Assembly (NCBI GenBank): GCA_037074705.1
Contig: CM073593.1
Span: forward strand, 60,739,501-60,803,500
Direction: 5' to 3'
From: Zhengitettix transpicula
Taxonomy: Eukaryota > Arthropoda > Insecta > Orthoptera > Tetrigidae
Length of the DNA: 64,000 nucleotides
Shown one piece after another: positions 49,690 through 62,939 of the stretch. Each line of letters starts with the position of its first letter. Position 1 is the stretch's first letter. Position numbers and translations under genes: made by a program. The notes beneath the pieces were generated by a model, which searched no databases, had not been told where the DNA came from, and saw nothing but the letters and a program-made list of their open reading frames with translations.

Positions 49690-49775
49690 TGTCGCTCTAG
49701 GCTCTTCTTTGCACCTGGCGCTCCTGGCGAAAAAAAACGTTTTGTGGTATTTATATTACCACTTTTTTTGTCTGA
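49690..49775 (+). repeat. Family C partial copy
   Basis: TGTGTCGCTCT, TGGCGAAAAAAAACG, TTTTGTGGTATTTATATTACCACTT and TTTTTTTGTCTG follow the order seen at 26785-26880. The CTGANGA part is lost. Confidence 0.5.
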
Positions 49776-51876
49776 ATTGTGTATCATTCTAATTCATTAA
49801 AAATGAAGAACATTTGTAACATTAAGTTCGGAACTGACTTTGTGTTAGGATTAAAACTGGAAATGATAATGAATCAGTATACAACCATAAAAGACATCCG
49901 ATTGTTGTATTGTGATTATAACACACTACAGCTCTTTAAAATTGGACCATTTTTGCGTGGTTTAAATACACTTTTGCTGTCTCCAAGAAATGTAAAATAA
50001 TGTTTACTATAAAGAATTTAATTGATATGCGACAAAGTAATTAATATTAGGAAAGAAGGAAAATAAATAAAGGCACACTATGTTGTATACAACTCAAAAT
50101 AAGTATAACATCTACCATTATAATTGATTATTTTGTAGAATACAGTTAACTTATATAGGCAACTAATTATTTATTTTAGGGAATAGTAGCAATATATGTA
50201 TTTAATAATTTATTATTACACAGTGTATATAAGCTTTTTAAAATCATCAGATTATTTAGAATATCATACTAAAAAATTCTGTATATCATAATAGAATTGT
50301 TGATGAACGCTGAGAGACATTACTACACACAAGCCGGACTAAGGGACCTGATATACTATGTGACGATGACTCAAATATTTTAAATAAATGTGTGTCGATA
50401 TATTAAATGTTATGTGCAAGGTACGGTTTCATCTTGAAACTCTAAGATGTAGAATTAATTTTAATAAATTGTGTTAAAACATTGTATATTCTTAATATAC
50501 TTTCTTATTAATATTTTAAAAATGACGAATATTATTTGGTAGAATCTAAAATTACATGTACCGTTGAATGTGTTGTATGAAGTTAGTATTGAGCCTGCAC
50601 TTTGTTTTTATTTGTTAAAAATTGACAATAATTCGTATACGACACTATAGCACTAGTCACGAACGATGGCGTGCGGCGTAGATTAGGAAGGGTAGGGGAG
50701 TCGTCGTGGAATAAACGTGTACGCTACAAAGAACTAACTTGGTGATTCTCTAAGCGCTTTCTGATGCTAATTTTCTGCGCAATGTGAGGTGGTAGCACCT
50801 ACAAAGAAGGACACTAAACTTTGCCGCTTAGAAATTCTTAATTATTTGTGAAATAAATCAGACAAATGAGCTCCCCTTCTGATTCCACAAAGAAATACAG
50901 TTTTTTTCGGATGGTATATTTGACTATTATTTGTTATTAAACTAAATACTTCGTCCTATTACAAACTGAAGTTTGCTTACAGTGAAACAATACTAATATT
51001 TATTTGTCTCCCTTGTTCTTTATTTAAAAATATGCGTAATAAATAATTTAAAATGCTTTATTTAAAACTCCAAAATAGTGTAACCTATTACAAAACAGCA
51101 ATTTGTGAGTCTCGTCCTCCTTGCCACCCGTCTGTTTTCATGCTAGGGCAAAGATTCATTGAATGTAGTAACGTTCTCGCAAGTACAATTCGCACTTCGA
51201 AGTGGTAGTCACGATTATAATAGTGGCCCTTGAAAGTAAAATGTGATGTAACAGTTATGTATGAAACTATAACGGTTTAGGGTGCCATTTCAAATTGTGA
51301 CGTTTTCTCAAAAAAAGTATTTTAATAGAAATATTTTGGAACTCTGAATTTTTTTTTGGAAATTAGCATTATAAATAGGAAGTTATTTATTTTTCTTGCA
51401 TTAAATTTAAAAATAGTTTATCAGCCACCGAAGGTATGTCGGGAGTGAATTTGTCGGAATGCCGGCTAACAGTTTGCACCACCCTGAATTGCCGCCAGTC
51501 ACGTAGACCAATTGAAACTTTCCTTTGTTCGATTGTGCCGCGGTTTATCTCGGCAGTCACGTGCATCCAAAATGACAAACGCAATCCTATGCAGTAAAAG
51601 TCCCCATCACTTATAAAAGAATATTGCAGCTTTGTAACCGACTAAACCCACAATCAACAGATAGGAATGGAACGTACAAATTTTATTTCAAATTTACTTA
51701 CACTGGATTTTTTGTTTGGAGATATGTTTTGGATACACTTATCATCTACGAACAAAACAAGTGATTATCACAAATCTATTTGAATTTTATAACTTTGACA
51801 AAGTAGTTTACAGTCTTGATTAAATTAATGTAGATGTGACCCAAACAATAAACAGTGCATTAATAATTATTCATAA
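49776..51876. other. AT-rich stretch, no supported gene
   Basis: Small ORFs such as 49779-50000 (+) and 51387-51584 (-) have protein-like composition in part, but no domain or family that I recognise. 50650-50740 is GC-richer. Confidence 0.45.
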
Positions 51877-52498
51877 CTAGCTGGGTGCCGGGCGTTGCTC
51901 GTGTACTTATTTATATAAACTCGAAAAAGTATTTAATTGAATACTTAAATATATTCCTCGAGTATTTCATGATATAATTGTCAATTGTCACTCAGTCTTC
52001 ATACATTACGAAATATTATATTGATGAAATTGTTAGCTAGACTCACAACTAATATAGCGCGAAAATTAACTTACATTTTCCGCAAGGATGGTAAAGTAAT
52101 TCGTATTCTTCTTTATTATCATTCGATGGAGTATTGCTGTATAAAATTATACTTTTTATTTAAAGAAAATATTTCTGCTATATTTCATTCCTAATAAAGG
52201 AAATATTTCCTTTGTTCGTTGCGTAGTAACGTCTTTCTCTCGCGTGACGTCATTGTCTCTTGGCGCGCAGTAATTTAATATTTAATGATCACGGTTTTTA
52301 ATTATAATTCTTTCCACATGTATGCTAGGCGTTTCTCACCCTCACAGTACCGGTTCTCGATTTTGGCAGATTACGTATACCAATTGTTGTTGCATTCTGT
52401 CCACGCGATAAAATTTGTATAAAAAAACAACCTAAATACATACATACATACATACATACATACATACATACAAATATACATCCTTTTTTATTATATAG
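51877..52498 (+). mobile_element. Family B dispersed element, copy 2
   Basis: It begins CTAGCTGGGTGCCGGGCGTT and ends with a (TACA)9 run, ATACATCC, a T-tract and ATTATATAG. It matches copy 1 at 22077-22695 nearly base for base, including a shared 70-codon ORF that differs by a few residues. Both copies start directly after an AT-rich, different flank, so the boundaries are well defined. Confidence 0.8.
52437..52472 (+). repeat. (TACA)9 microsatellite inside family B copy 2
   Basis: Nine perfect TACA units form the tail. The corresponding place in copy 1 is a shorter, interrupted run, showing length change after insertion. Confidence 0.9.
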
Positions 52499-52669
52499 AT
52501 AAAATATTATTCGTGATCAATTTCAGTATGAGAATATATTTAAAGAAAGCTGAAACACAGTCAGATAACAGCTACAGGTATCCAGTTTTCGGTATTACTA
52601 TATTTTATTAACTATGAAACAGTTAAAATGGTTAAAAGCATATTTACAGATTAAGTTAGAAAAATCTTG

Positions 52670-52760
52670 ACAGGGCCGGGAATCGAACCGACTATCACTG
52701 CTTAGTTTGTACCCGCTCTAACCACTGAGCAATCAATTTCCTGTCCTCTCTAGGCTTTTC
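52670..52760 (-). repeat. tRNA-like SINE fragment next to a family A copy
   Basis: On the minus strand, TTGCTCAGTGGTTAGAGCG (52732-52714) is a near-canonical box A, and GGTTCGATTCCC (52689-52678) is a near-canonical box B. The T-stem and the rest of the cloverleaf pair poorly, so it is a tRNA-derived SINE head or tRNA pseudogene, not an active tRNA. The minus-strand downstream sequence (CCCTGTCAAGATTTTTC) resembles that after the 45.6-kb block. Confidence 0.65.
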
Positions 52761-52803
52761 CACCCTAAATAGGTAATCCACAGCTTTTAGAGCTGACCTG
52801 GAT

Positions 52804-53237
52804 TCCTCTCCGTTTTTCGACTAAGGTTCTCACAGCCGAGACACCTTGGCCTGTTTTGAGAGGTGTATGTTCCGGGTTCACACACCTTGTTCATTGTTCT
52901 CATTGGAACAGTCGACCAGCTGCCTCCTAAACTGGTCGAGGTACGGAGAAGGGAATGCTGCGTCCCCACAGCAAACTCTTCTCCCACCAGCGGAAGGGCG
53001 TGGGACAAGTAGTCAATGCCAGACCTACCTGATGCAGGTTTTTCTAGGGTTTTCCCTGCATTACTTTTAGGCGAATGCCGGGTAGGATCCTTAAACTATA
53101 GCCCGGGGGCCCTAGTTAACCCTTGGCTACCTTCCTCTACCCTTCCGCATCCCCCCCTTTCAGATCCCTTCCTATGATATTAAAGGGGAGTTTCCACCAT
53201 GTGGATTACCCTTATATAGCCTGTTACCCTAAAAAAA
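52804..53237 (-). repeat. Family A arm, inner end truncated
   Basis: On the plus strand it runs from TCCTCTCCGTTTTTCGACTAAGG through all later landmarks to the exact CTGTTACCCTAAAAAAA end at 53237. About 30 bp of the GGTCTGTGACC to GGACAACTC part is missing near 52888. The outer half matches the 9.6-kb arm closely. Confidence 0.85.
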
Positions 53238-54232
53238 TCAAGACATTTTTTCTGTCCTTAAATAAAATTACATTAAGAAAAGGAGTAACTACATTTATTC
53301 GGTTAACGAATTTATAGTTTTGGATTTATCTGAAATAAAACTCCTGTTAATAATATAATGGCAGTCGCCAGAGAAATGAATTTCGTTGACATAGACACAA
53401 ATAATTATAAGGTATTATAATAATTTTTGTACTAATCTTGACTAATTCCACAGACTTGATGCCCGGATTCTCAATTGCGTCGGCGGGATATGACGCAATA
53501 CTAATTCATAATAAATTTCTGACACGATGAATTAAATATTTTATGCGAGCACAAAAAAGTATTTTTAAAACTGTAATATTTAAATAGAAAAATCTAGTTG
53601 AATTACTGGAAGTTGAAAGCTTTCGCTCATTGTAAGTCAAAAAGTTATGAGAGTTTTTTTTTTCACAGCCGACAGTCACAAAACCTTTGAAATAATGTCC
53701 GTTTGAACATCAGCATCTGGCCGTTTCGATTCCACGTGGGGAAACTGGGCTTCATTTCCGGTCTGAAACTTTTTTTTTTGTCGGTAATGTGATAATCTGA
53801 CACAATATGCGCTGCGTTGGAGATGCTTCATATTTCAAAAATTTTGCGTAGGCACTTTGCCCAACAAAAAAAACCCTCATAAATCTGAAAACGTTGTACG
53901 AGCTGTTAACACAATCACTTTTTGTTTTCTGTAGCAGAACTGAGAAAAATTACGTTGTCACAATCAGGTCGTCTGCGTTTACCTCGTTTTTTGTTGTCTC
54001 ATAATATAAAGTGTATTTTTGTTCTATTTTTTATTTCACAGAATGTTGCTGAAACGAAAAAATGCAATATTTTTTCAAGGAGGAGTTTCAACAATTTTGC
54101 CACTTTGTATGCAGTACATATTTACAGAAGCTTTTAATTATATAACTCAAAATGTTTATAATGATAAATTTTTGAATAATATTTTACGACTGTCTTTAAT
54201 ATATAAAATATATAAAACAATTTTATACAATA
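53238..54232. other. AT-rich stretch, nothing recognised
   Basis: No gene or repeat is supported. A patch at 53.68-53.80 kb has more balanced base composition. Confidence 0.5.
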
Positions 54233-54976
54233 CTATCTGAGTGTCCGGCGTTGCCCGCGTCTTATTTACATAAACCCGAAAAAGTATTTAATTCTATATT
54301 AATCTTTAGTCAAGAGACAACCTAAATCTAACTATTCCTAGTTCCGTACATAATTTCGACCCATAGTGCATTAATTGAACAGCTGTAATATACATTGAAT
54401 TTTATTGCATCAATCTCAACAAACATATCTCCGAATTTATTTACCAATGGAATACATAAATATACTCCTTGAATATTGCAGTCTTCAGACATTACGAAAA
54501 ATTAAATTTATGAAATTTTTAGCTATATTCACAATGTAAACAAATGGACGCCATTTTGGTGTCACTAATATGGCACGAAAATTAACTTACATTTCCCGCA
54601 AGGATCGTAAAATATTTAGTATTGTTTTTTATTATCACTCGATGGAGTAAGACTGGATAAAATTATACTTTTTATTTAATAAAAATATTTCTGCTTCATT
54701 TCATTACGGAAAAATTGAACTATCTCCTTTGATCGTCGCGTAGTGACGTCGCTCTCTGTCGTGTGACGTCATGGTATCTTGACGCGCAGTAATTTATCAC
54801 AAAATGATCACGTTTTTAAATTATAATTCATTCCACATTTATGGTAACGTTTCTTGTGTTTTCAAGAATATGTGTACCAACTTTTGTTGAAATCTGTCCT
54901 CGCGTTAAAATTTGTATGCAGATTAACGTAAATAAATACATACATACAAATATACAACCGTTTTTATTATATTGAA
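54233..54976 (+). mobile_element. Family B dispersed element, diverged copy 3
   Basis: It starts CTGAGTGTCCGGCGTTGCCCG and ends CATACATACAAATATACAACCG, a T-tract and ATTATATTG. It shares the AAAGTATTTAATT, GGCACGAAAATTAACTTACATT, GATGGAGTA and TGACGTCAT landmarks with copies 1 and 2. It is about 120 bp longer, mainly between about 54290 and 54560. It is an older or different subfamily, in the same orientation. Confidence 0.7.
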
Positions 54977-55064
54977 GATCATTTTCAGAATACTGTAAAT
55001 GGATTTCAATATATTTACCTATATTAGTGTAAAATATTATTCGCCGTTTCAATCGTTTTTGAAT

Positions 55065-55116
<52 letters not shown>

Positions 55117-56919
55117 TCCAACTTAATGAATAATGTTATTTAGAATTTTTATTTAATTTTAAGTAACAATAAAAGTATACAAAATTCTATCCTGATGTTA
55201 TAAAAAAGGAGAGTATCTTAAAAATTTTGATTCTATTTATTTATTATTATTAATTATACAAATTATACGAAATATAAAGAACCAGCATTCGGTCAAATAG
55301 TTTAGATGATCATAAAGTTCGAAATGATGAAGCGTCTTAAATAAGATTCGAAAGATTGATGGTCTTGGGACGAGAAAGTTTTAGAAGAAGTGCTGGAGTG
55401 AAGTAAAAAATCTTTGACGGGCCACGCGTCCCTTGGAGAAAACTATAGTTTCTTGACGGAACTTCTTTACTTCAGTGGACAACAAATTGGACAGAACGTA
55501 GTGATTTATAACAACAACCTGACATTTTTATTAGATGAAATCTAATGTTGAACCATTTCGCGACACGACTCATATATTTATATTTTCTAATGTTTAATTG
55601 AAATGTAAACAAGGGAATTGGATATTGGTATGAATAAATTTACTTTAATTTGATAAAAAGACCACTTAAAACTGCATTACCAACTTTCATGCTTAGTTAA
55701 TTGAACATTATAACAGATTTCTTACTACGAAAATCATCCTTCATTATAGGCAGAATTTATTATTGACTCAACGATCGTCCAAGTTGCTAGCGACTTCCCG
55801 ACTGTTAAGCCGCACTCAAATTATAATGGTGAAGCATGTTGGAAACTTTAGTAGTGGTTACTTTTTACTTTGGTGGTTCAAGTCGGTGCCCAGACTCACG
55901 CAACAATCTCGTAGCTCAAAGTTAGGGTTCACGAGTAGCCACTTCTCACGCAAGTCATGCCGAATCAGTTTAGCAAATAGATACTTATCATGGAACACAA
56001 TTGAAGTGTTATTATAGGACTTCTATTCAATTACATCTCAACAACCTTAAAAACGAGAGTAGTCAATCCTACACAAGAATAACCCTCTTATATTAAAATG
56101 TACAACACAAGATAGGCCGCAAACATTCTATCTGTGCTTATAAAGGTAGACTTTCCAAGTCTAATTGATTCAGTGATGATGACGAACTGGGTACAAGTAT
56201 TTTCCGGGGTTTTCCAATGTCTGTGTAAAAAAATTAACATATCACGTTAAACTTTTCTGTAAATTTGGTGATAAAACAGACATTTAAAAAATATTATTTT
56301 TTAATGAATTAATTTGCGACATCTATGTGGACGCTCTTCAGGTAAATATAACAGAAAACACAGCGATATGTACGTAACAATGATATTTTTGTAAGGCAAA
56401 GAAGAATTTATAATTATAAATAAATACAGTCAACCTACATATGTATGAAAAACAAAAAGAACAGGAAAACCACAATTAACGAATATAAATGCTATCTAAA
56501 CTTAGTCAGACAATTTTTCGGTTAAATAAAAAAATATTTCAGATGATAACCCAGATAAATTGGGACAATTTCAGTATTTTGTGTTTAGAAAACAAATATC
56601 AATGTAGACCACTTTCCGAAATGTTACAAATTAAAAATGATGGCAACACCATTAATATTGAAACAGATACTGATTCATTAAGTGCTACTTACAACTACAT
56701 ATTTTATAAATCGTTTATTTATAAGTAATTTTGCAATGCGTTTGTCTACTTTCTATTTAATCTGTTTCGCTTATTAATAACAAAGAGGTATATAAACATG
56801 TTGTTTATATATGTAATTGATTTATAAGTTTAAATTAGTCTTTTTTCTTCAATAATATCTTTACAACGTACATATCTCTGTATTTACCGTTACTCTGCTA
56901 TCTTTGCCTAAGGACTGAA
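54977..56919. other. No supported gene; (AT)n run at 55.07-55.11 kb
   Basis: A TA run of about 45 bases occupies 55068-55112. 55.75-56.02 kb is GC-richer with an 84-codon ORF without a recognised domain. The rest is AT-rich. Confidence 0.5.
55068..55112. repeat. (AT)n microsatellite
   Basis: A perfect alternating A/T run of about 45 bases. It produces a Tyr/Ile run in the minus-strand ORF that crosses it. Confidence 0.92.
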
Positions 56920-59900
56920 ACATGTCTTAATTTAATTATTTAATGGTATAAAATATTTTTAATTGTCTGTTTTAGTAGCTTTATCATCAATTACATTTTT
57001 TTCACTTTACTCATTTATTATTTAAACTGGTTGACTGTTGTGCAGACTGTTTAACATATTATGTACAGTAAAATGTGATAAGAGATTTTTATGAACGTCT
57101 GTATGTTGGTACTGATGAAACTTTGACATTAGAAGACTTTAATTATAATAATAGTTAGCACGAATGGTCGTTTGTGAGCTGATGAGTCATAGCACTCCAA
57201 ATTAATTACACTCAACTTTATGAACTGTATTAGATATTGAAGACCGAACTGGTGTATAAAAATACTATTGTACCACAGCCCATCATTGAAACTAATTTAA
57301 TAAATAATTATTAAACTCGTCAATATTTAGTAGCTAAATAAAATAATATGAATTTATTTACCAAGTTTTTCTTTAATTTTTTAAAAAATTCGTAAAGCGT
57401 GACTTTCAACATCGACTTCCATTCCATTCGTTTGATTATAAATTATTTGAAATATGAAGATCCTACAAATGTTATAACTTTGTTAAATATTTTCAAATAT
57501 TATATCAGTGTGTAATTTTAATATTAAAAATGTTTTTCAGTTCGTTATTATAAGTCTATGAACAGAATTATTAATATTAAAGGGTGTGTGAGGATAGAAA
57601 TTAAGAGGGACTTAACGAAATAAGGAGTAGAGAAGAATAACAGAAGTGTCAGAGAAAATACAGAGACGCTAGAAATGCTAAGTACATCCACGCTTATAAG
57701 TAATAATTAGTAGATAGGGTCGTATATATGTGTACTTTGTCCTTATTAACTTGTAGCGCATATAATTTCTGGAGATAATTTTTTCTTTTTAGATAGAGAT
57801 TCTGAACCAATATACTCGTATTCAGAGTCTGGATCATTACGAAAGGAAAATTGCACGTAAATACAGAATTTTTATGTAGTAGACTCTTTACTATTCAACG
57901 GCTGAAGCACGCTGTATATTTATCTTTATATATCTCTGTCTCCCTAGTTATCTGTGTACATTTGCGTCGAAACATGAAAGCCATTTCATCTACCAAATAA
58001 ATCCAGATTTCAGTTTGAATAAAGAAGTTTCACTTCAAACATGAATAATGCTACTACCAAAGCTACAATACGTGTGTCTCATAAGTTACAGAGTACTATT
58101 TCATAAACAGTCTAAGCTTCACCGCAAAATATAGTTTTTTGATATGATTAATAATATTATAGTGCGGTGATGTGGCAATTAGTCTTCGTCTGAAGTTCGT
58201 GAGTGACTTATTTTTGTAGTTCACCAACTAATCATCACAATATTGCGTTAATTCTCTATATTTGCTAATCTAACGCTCACATAATAATACCCCAAGATAT
58301 TGTATTTGCCGTAGTTTAATTTCGTAACTCTGTGATAAGTTATGCAGCACATTTTTTTTTGTAACTCGTAAAACGTAGTGTTTAAATCAACGACTCTAAA
58401 GTTTTTCGATTAGCGGTGCACTGGTAAGGCATTGGTAAAGTTTCAGGGAGAGTTTGCCACACAAAGTAAATAATTCAGTCGGTCTGTTTTAATATAGCTT
58501 AATAAATGATTGAAACTATAGAACGAGCGGCTACAAATAATGGCTAAATTTTAATTCTGCACTGCAAGTACCACGTCCTTCTGCGATACGTTTCCAATAG
58601 AAAAAAGTTGTTTAAAATAATTTTTAAACATTTCGTACCTATGGATTGAACACAAAATTTGAGTAAGAACAATGATTAATTGGTATTTGATTGATTTTGA
58701 CATAATTTGTGTTGATAGTGGGAATTCTTCACGAACAATAATTAAAAAGGCTTTTTGTTTCATTATTAACAAAAACTTTCCATATTTTCCTGTGCATAAT
58801 TTTCAGAAATATGACGCAGGAAAAATATTAAAATTTTATTTTGTGAGAACATTGCTTTACATTCTTAGTTCTCAAAAATCTTTTAAATGTATACGTTACC
58901 ACTTTTCCATCGTTTTTAGTAACATTTCAGCACATATAGTTTATTAATCTTGTTCTGATATAATACAAAAAATATTTCCCAAAATGAAATTTTTATTTGC
59001 TTTATAAGGCAAATTTCAAAGTGTAATATATTTTAACAAAGTTTTCTTCCAATGTGAAATGATCCTTAAATAGGCAAATTTAATTAATTAAACTTGAAGC
59101 TTACCAGAATGTAGATTTAAATCTGATAAGTAATAGTACAAACATGATAAAACCAAAAGGTGATTGAATATTAATTTTATGCTTTTTGAATAACTTTTTA
59201 TTCTGAAAAAGAACCATTTAAAAGATTGATTGCTATATAGGACGGACCAAAAGTTCTTTAAAATTCGGATTAAAAAATATTATTCCAATTTGAAACATCT
59301 TGTACAGAATAAATCAGTTTTTTCGAATAATAATAGGGTTGGGTTAATGTCAAGTTTTTGGATCAGAAGATAAATTATTTATTATTATTTATAAGCTAAA
59401 TAGTGAACGTAAGATTGCATAATAAAGCCAGTAATCTCAAAATGTCACTCAGAGTCTCAATGAAATTTATGATTCATTATTATTTCGATTGTAACATTAT
59501 AATTCATTCTGTTTTAATAATTTCATTATTAATTTTTATAATTTTATTATTAATTTTTATAATTTCATTATTAATTTTTATTTAGAATGTTTTTATTCTT
59601 CCTTGAATTTTCAAATTACAAATTATAGGTATTCGTAATTGTTTTGCCAAGTTCAACAATGTAACCGCTTTCTTAACTTTTAATTGATTTCATTGTTCAC
59701 GGCATTTAAGTTCGACCCACGGTGGCTGACAGATAACAAATTAAATTTTAAGACAACAGTGTCTGTATAATCAGTAATGCAAATGTTTAAATAGTAAAGA
59801 AGATGTTTAAGCTTTGGTGTGATGAAATGAAATTTAATTTTCCGCTTCTTTACCTTGTTTTTGATCTGATATTTTGAATTTTGTTGCCAATATGTAATAA

Positions 59901-61506
59901 ATTAACAATTTTTGTATGTTTTCGATATAAATGACTATAAACTGAAGTCATTTTCCATGGACGAAACGTCTTTATAACTAAATTGCTTTAAAATATTAAT
60001 GTCTTCTAATGAATTTCATTAAGTTTATAATTGTTTTTCTGACTTAATGGCCCTCAAACTTTATTAAGAAACTGTAAAGTTATTGTTGTTATCATGCAAG
60101 AAAATAAATAATCGAGCCTTAAGCTAATTTTTAAAAGATTTTAATTTTAGGTGTGACATTTATCACTATTGAAAACACAAAAAAATATACAGTTCGTGAT
60201 TCTAGAATTGAAAAACATTATCTGATTGGTTTGAGGATTTTCACATAAGTATGCAAGTATGCACGTATGCAGTATGGAGTAAAGGAATATGTGTGAATCA
60301 AACGGAAGAGTGTAATGAATGAAAAACTGCATTCAAATGTTTCTTAATATTTATATATATATCAGAGTAACTAATTAATAGGTAAATAAACATGGTTTAT
60401 AAAATGATTAGCTGTAACAAGTTTAAACACGAAAGGTTGTTATAGAATGGTGCGTTTAATTATTATAAACACATTGAATATTTTATAGGCTATTCTGGAC
60501 GAAATAATGGAAAATTGAATATTTTTTTACGTAAATATATCAAAGCACTCGTAATTGAAGAAGATAATTAAAGCTGTTTTTATATACGTAATAAGCGGCT
60601 ACCACAGAAAATTACAAAAAAGAGATCTCTATGAACCAATTTTTAACAATAAATTGATGGAAATCTTTTCCGAGTGCAGCAAGTTGCATAAGCAGTGTAT
60701 TTGTTTTCACTCATTATCCGCGACTGAAAAGATTATCAGTAACTAAGCATAACATTTCTCTTAAATCTTCATAAATACTGACGCGTTAATTCAATCAAGA
60801 TATTTGTAAAAATAAATCATCTTCTAAACAAGGAACCACATGTTTAAATAATATCACCGTTGTTCGCGTTGGTGCTTCTGTACACTCGATTTATCTTGCT
60901 ATGATTTCAAAGCTGAAACTATTTAACGCAATTTTGCATCTGAAGCCTTATACGAAGGATACAGAAGGTAATTACGTTACTTTGATGTATGAACAATATT
61001 TGCTTCGATGCGAAGCACATTATTCGCTGTTATCCTAGCGACAGTCGGTCATTGTTATTTGATTGGTTTGATCTGTACCTATTAATGTGTACATTTCTAT
61101 GACATCATAACTGGATGTTAATTCTTTAAACAGATCATCATTTGTGGCCGTAGCTGTTCTAAATATACTCCAGTGGTTTTCAATCATAAATTTAGACTTC
61201 GTACGCTTTATAATTCCATGCATTCCAACAAGTACGAATTATAAAATTGAAATGGTAGTAAATATGAGTTAACTAGACTTCTGGTTTGCTCCATATAAAA
61301 GTTTTATTTCCAAAGTATAAATACGCAATTGATATAATTTATTTTTAAATACAGCAAACGAGTTTTGTGGTAATTGTTTTAATTGTATCTTTCTATTTTT
61401 ATTTAAAAACTCAACACCCCGAGTGAATTGAATAATTTAAAAATTATTGTTCTGTATTCTGGCAGATATTTAATTAAGTTAAGTAGGTAAATATATTATT
61501 TTCTCA
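56920..61506. other. AT-rich stretch, no supported gene
   Basis: No gene is supported. 56920-56971 repeats blocks seen at 46.38-46.42 kb. 59942-59970 carries CTGAAGTC...GACGAAACGTC, again resembling the family C core layout. A minus-strand ORF at 61035-61223 has unusually protein-like composition for this window, but I do not recognise it and it is closed by an in-frame stop a few codons upstream. Confidence 0.45.
59520..59582 (+). repeat. 21-bp tandem repeat, three units
   Basis: ATTTCATTATTAATTTTTAT-type units start at 59520, 59541 and 59562 with one or two differences each. Being a multiple of three, the repeat is read as a repeated hydrophobic heptapeptide in the ORF crossing it. Confidence 0.9.
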
Positions 61507-61712
61507 CGCCCGACCTACATGATGCAGGTTTTTCTCGTGTTTTTCCCAGAAACATTTTTAGGATCCTTAAACCATAGCCCGGGGGCCCTAGTTAACACTT
61601 GGCTACCTTCCTCTACCCTTCCACATCCCTCCATTAAAATCCATTCCTATGCTATTAAAGGAGAGTCGCCACCAAGTGGATTACTCTCTAGTAGCCTGTT
61701 ACCCTAAAAAAA
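61507..61712 (-). repeat. Family A outer-end copy with internal deletion
   Basis: On the plus strand: GCCCGACCTACATGATGCAGG, a deletion of the GGCGAATGCCGGGTA block, AGGATCCTTAAACCATAGCCC, and then the canonical CTGTTACCCTAAAAAAA end at 61712. Confidence 0.8.
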
Positions 61713-61771
61713 TCTAGTTAACCCTTATCCCCCTTGATCTATCCTTTTCAGTCCCTTTTCTATGCAATATA
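61713..61771 (-). repeat. Second family A fragment abutting the first
   Basis: TCTAGTTAACCC, CTTGATCTATCC, CAGTCCCTTTTCTATGCAAT follow directly after the A-tract of the previous copy and correspond to the CTAGTTAACCC to CCTATGCTAT part of family A. It suggests insertion of one copy into another. Confidence 0.65.
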
Positions 61772-62939
61772 TGTTAATTACACTATACACTGCCTATACT
61801 TCCTTGTTCTGTTTTTAAATTTATATTACTGGATTATAAAAAGAGAATGATCGCATTCTGTTTCAGCCTAAATTAATTGTAAAAATTTCGTTACAAAACA
61901 TTTAACGCTTTCATTTATGGTGTTCCCGATTCGTAGCGCGGTCTGTAAATGAATCTCTTCTGTGTTCTCTATACAGTAATAGCATTCTGTGGCTTCTCTG
62001 CCTCGTTGCTGGAATGTTTCCCGAGGATACTGGCGAAACCTGTTTGAATACCTGAACTGTGTAACAGGTAACGTTGTGAGAGTTTACCGTGATTAAACTA
62101 TAATAACCACAAAACCCCGCGTTACTTACGCACCAGAAAAAGATGTAGTCTCAGTTAAATTAATTTGGAATAACCCTGTAGTTACAGTTATGTAAGAAAT
62201 TATTGGGCTTCCACGCGCGTAATTATATGCTAAGGCCACGACGTTTCAATGACTGTAACTTGAAATGATATCCTCACTTTATAAGTATAAAAAATCGACT
62301 ATGCTGACGAAAATATCAAGCGACAATTTTATGGTGCGAAAATGGAGTGATTCACGTTTTTCCGTTGTTTCTTAGATAACAAATTAAGCCATTGTAACCG
62401 CATGTCTCACAGTGTCGTTTCACGAAAAAGTAAAGATTAGAAAAGTTAATACACATTCGTTTGTGTTCATAATGCTCCGAACAAAAGAATATTATAAAAG
62501 CGTATTTCTTGAATTTGACACTGTAAAGTGTTCGCTTCTCAATCGCGCAATAAAAATTAGTCTTACAGCGTTATCTCATTATTATATCAAGTTGCTACTC
62601 CACCGAAAGTAAAAAAAAAATAATTGGTTAAAATGGTAATTATGTGAAAATATAATTACATCTTTTTTAAAAATCCCATAAATTAACAAAAGAATTATGA
62701 CAAGCATAGAGTATAATTCAAATTAATTCCTATGTAACATGTGGTATAACATTGAAAAACGTAAAGTACTTTTTTTAGACATATAGAGTATTACAGTAGT
62801 ATGACTGTAATACTTTATATGTCTAAAAATATATGGTTGTTCGCTTTGAGTTGTCATCATATTTTTTGGAAATTAAATTTTATGTCACACGATATTTGCG
62901 TAGTCGAAGTTTGTAAAACATATTGAAAAGCGATTGGTT
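61772..62939. other. AT-rich stretch, no supported gene
   Basis: No gene is supported. It contains the perfect-looking short hairpin at 62773-62828, listed separately. Confidence 0.5.
62773..62828. repeat. Short hairpin, 25-bp arms and 6-nt loop
   Basis: TTTTAGACATATAGAGTATT... (62773-62797) pairs with 62804-62828 with a single mismatch, which would be a G-U pair in plus-strand RNA. The loop is AGTATG. It is a small snap-back element or a chance palindrome. It is short for a miRNA precursor. Confidence 0.85.

Noticed and set aside
52437..52472. Possible CRISPR-like regular repeat
   Set aside because: It is a plain TACA microsatellite in a eukaryotic repeat. There are no spacers.
52678..52740. 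Candidate tRNA gene on the minus strand
   Set aside because: Boxes A and B are good, but the T-stem and acceptor do not pair and no clear anticodon loop forms. It is called a SINE or tRNA pseudogene.
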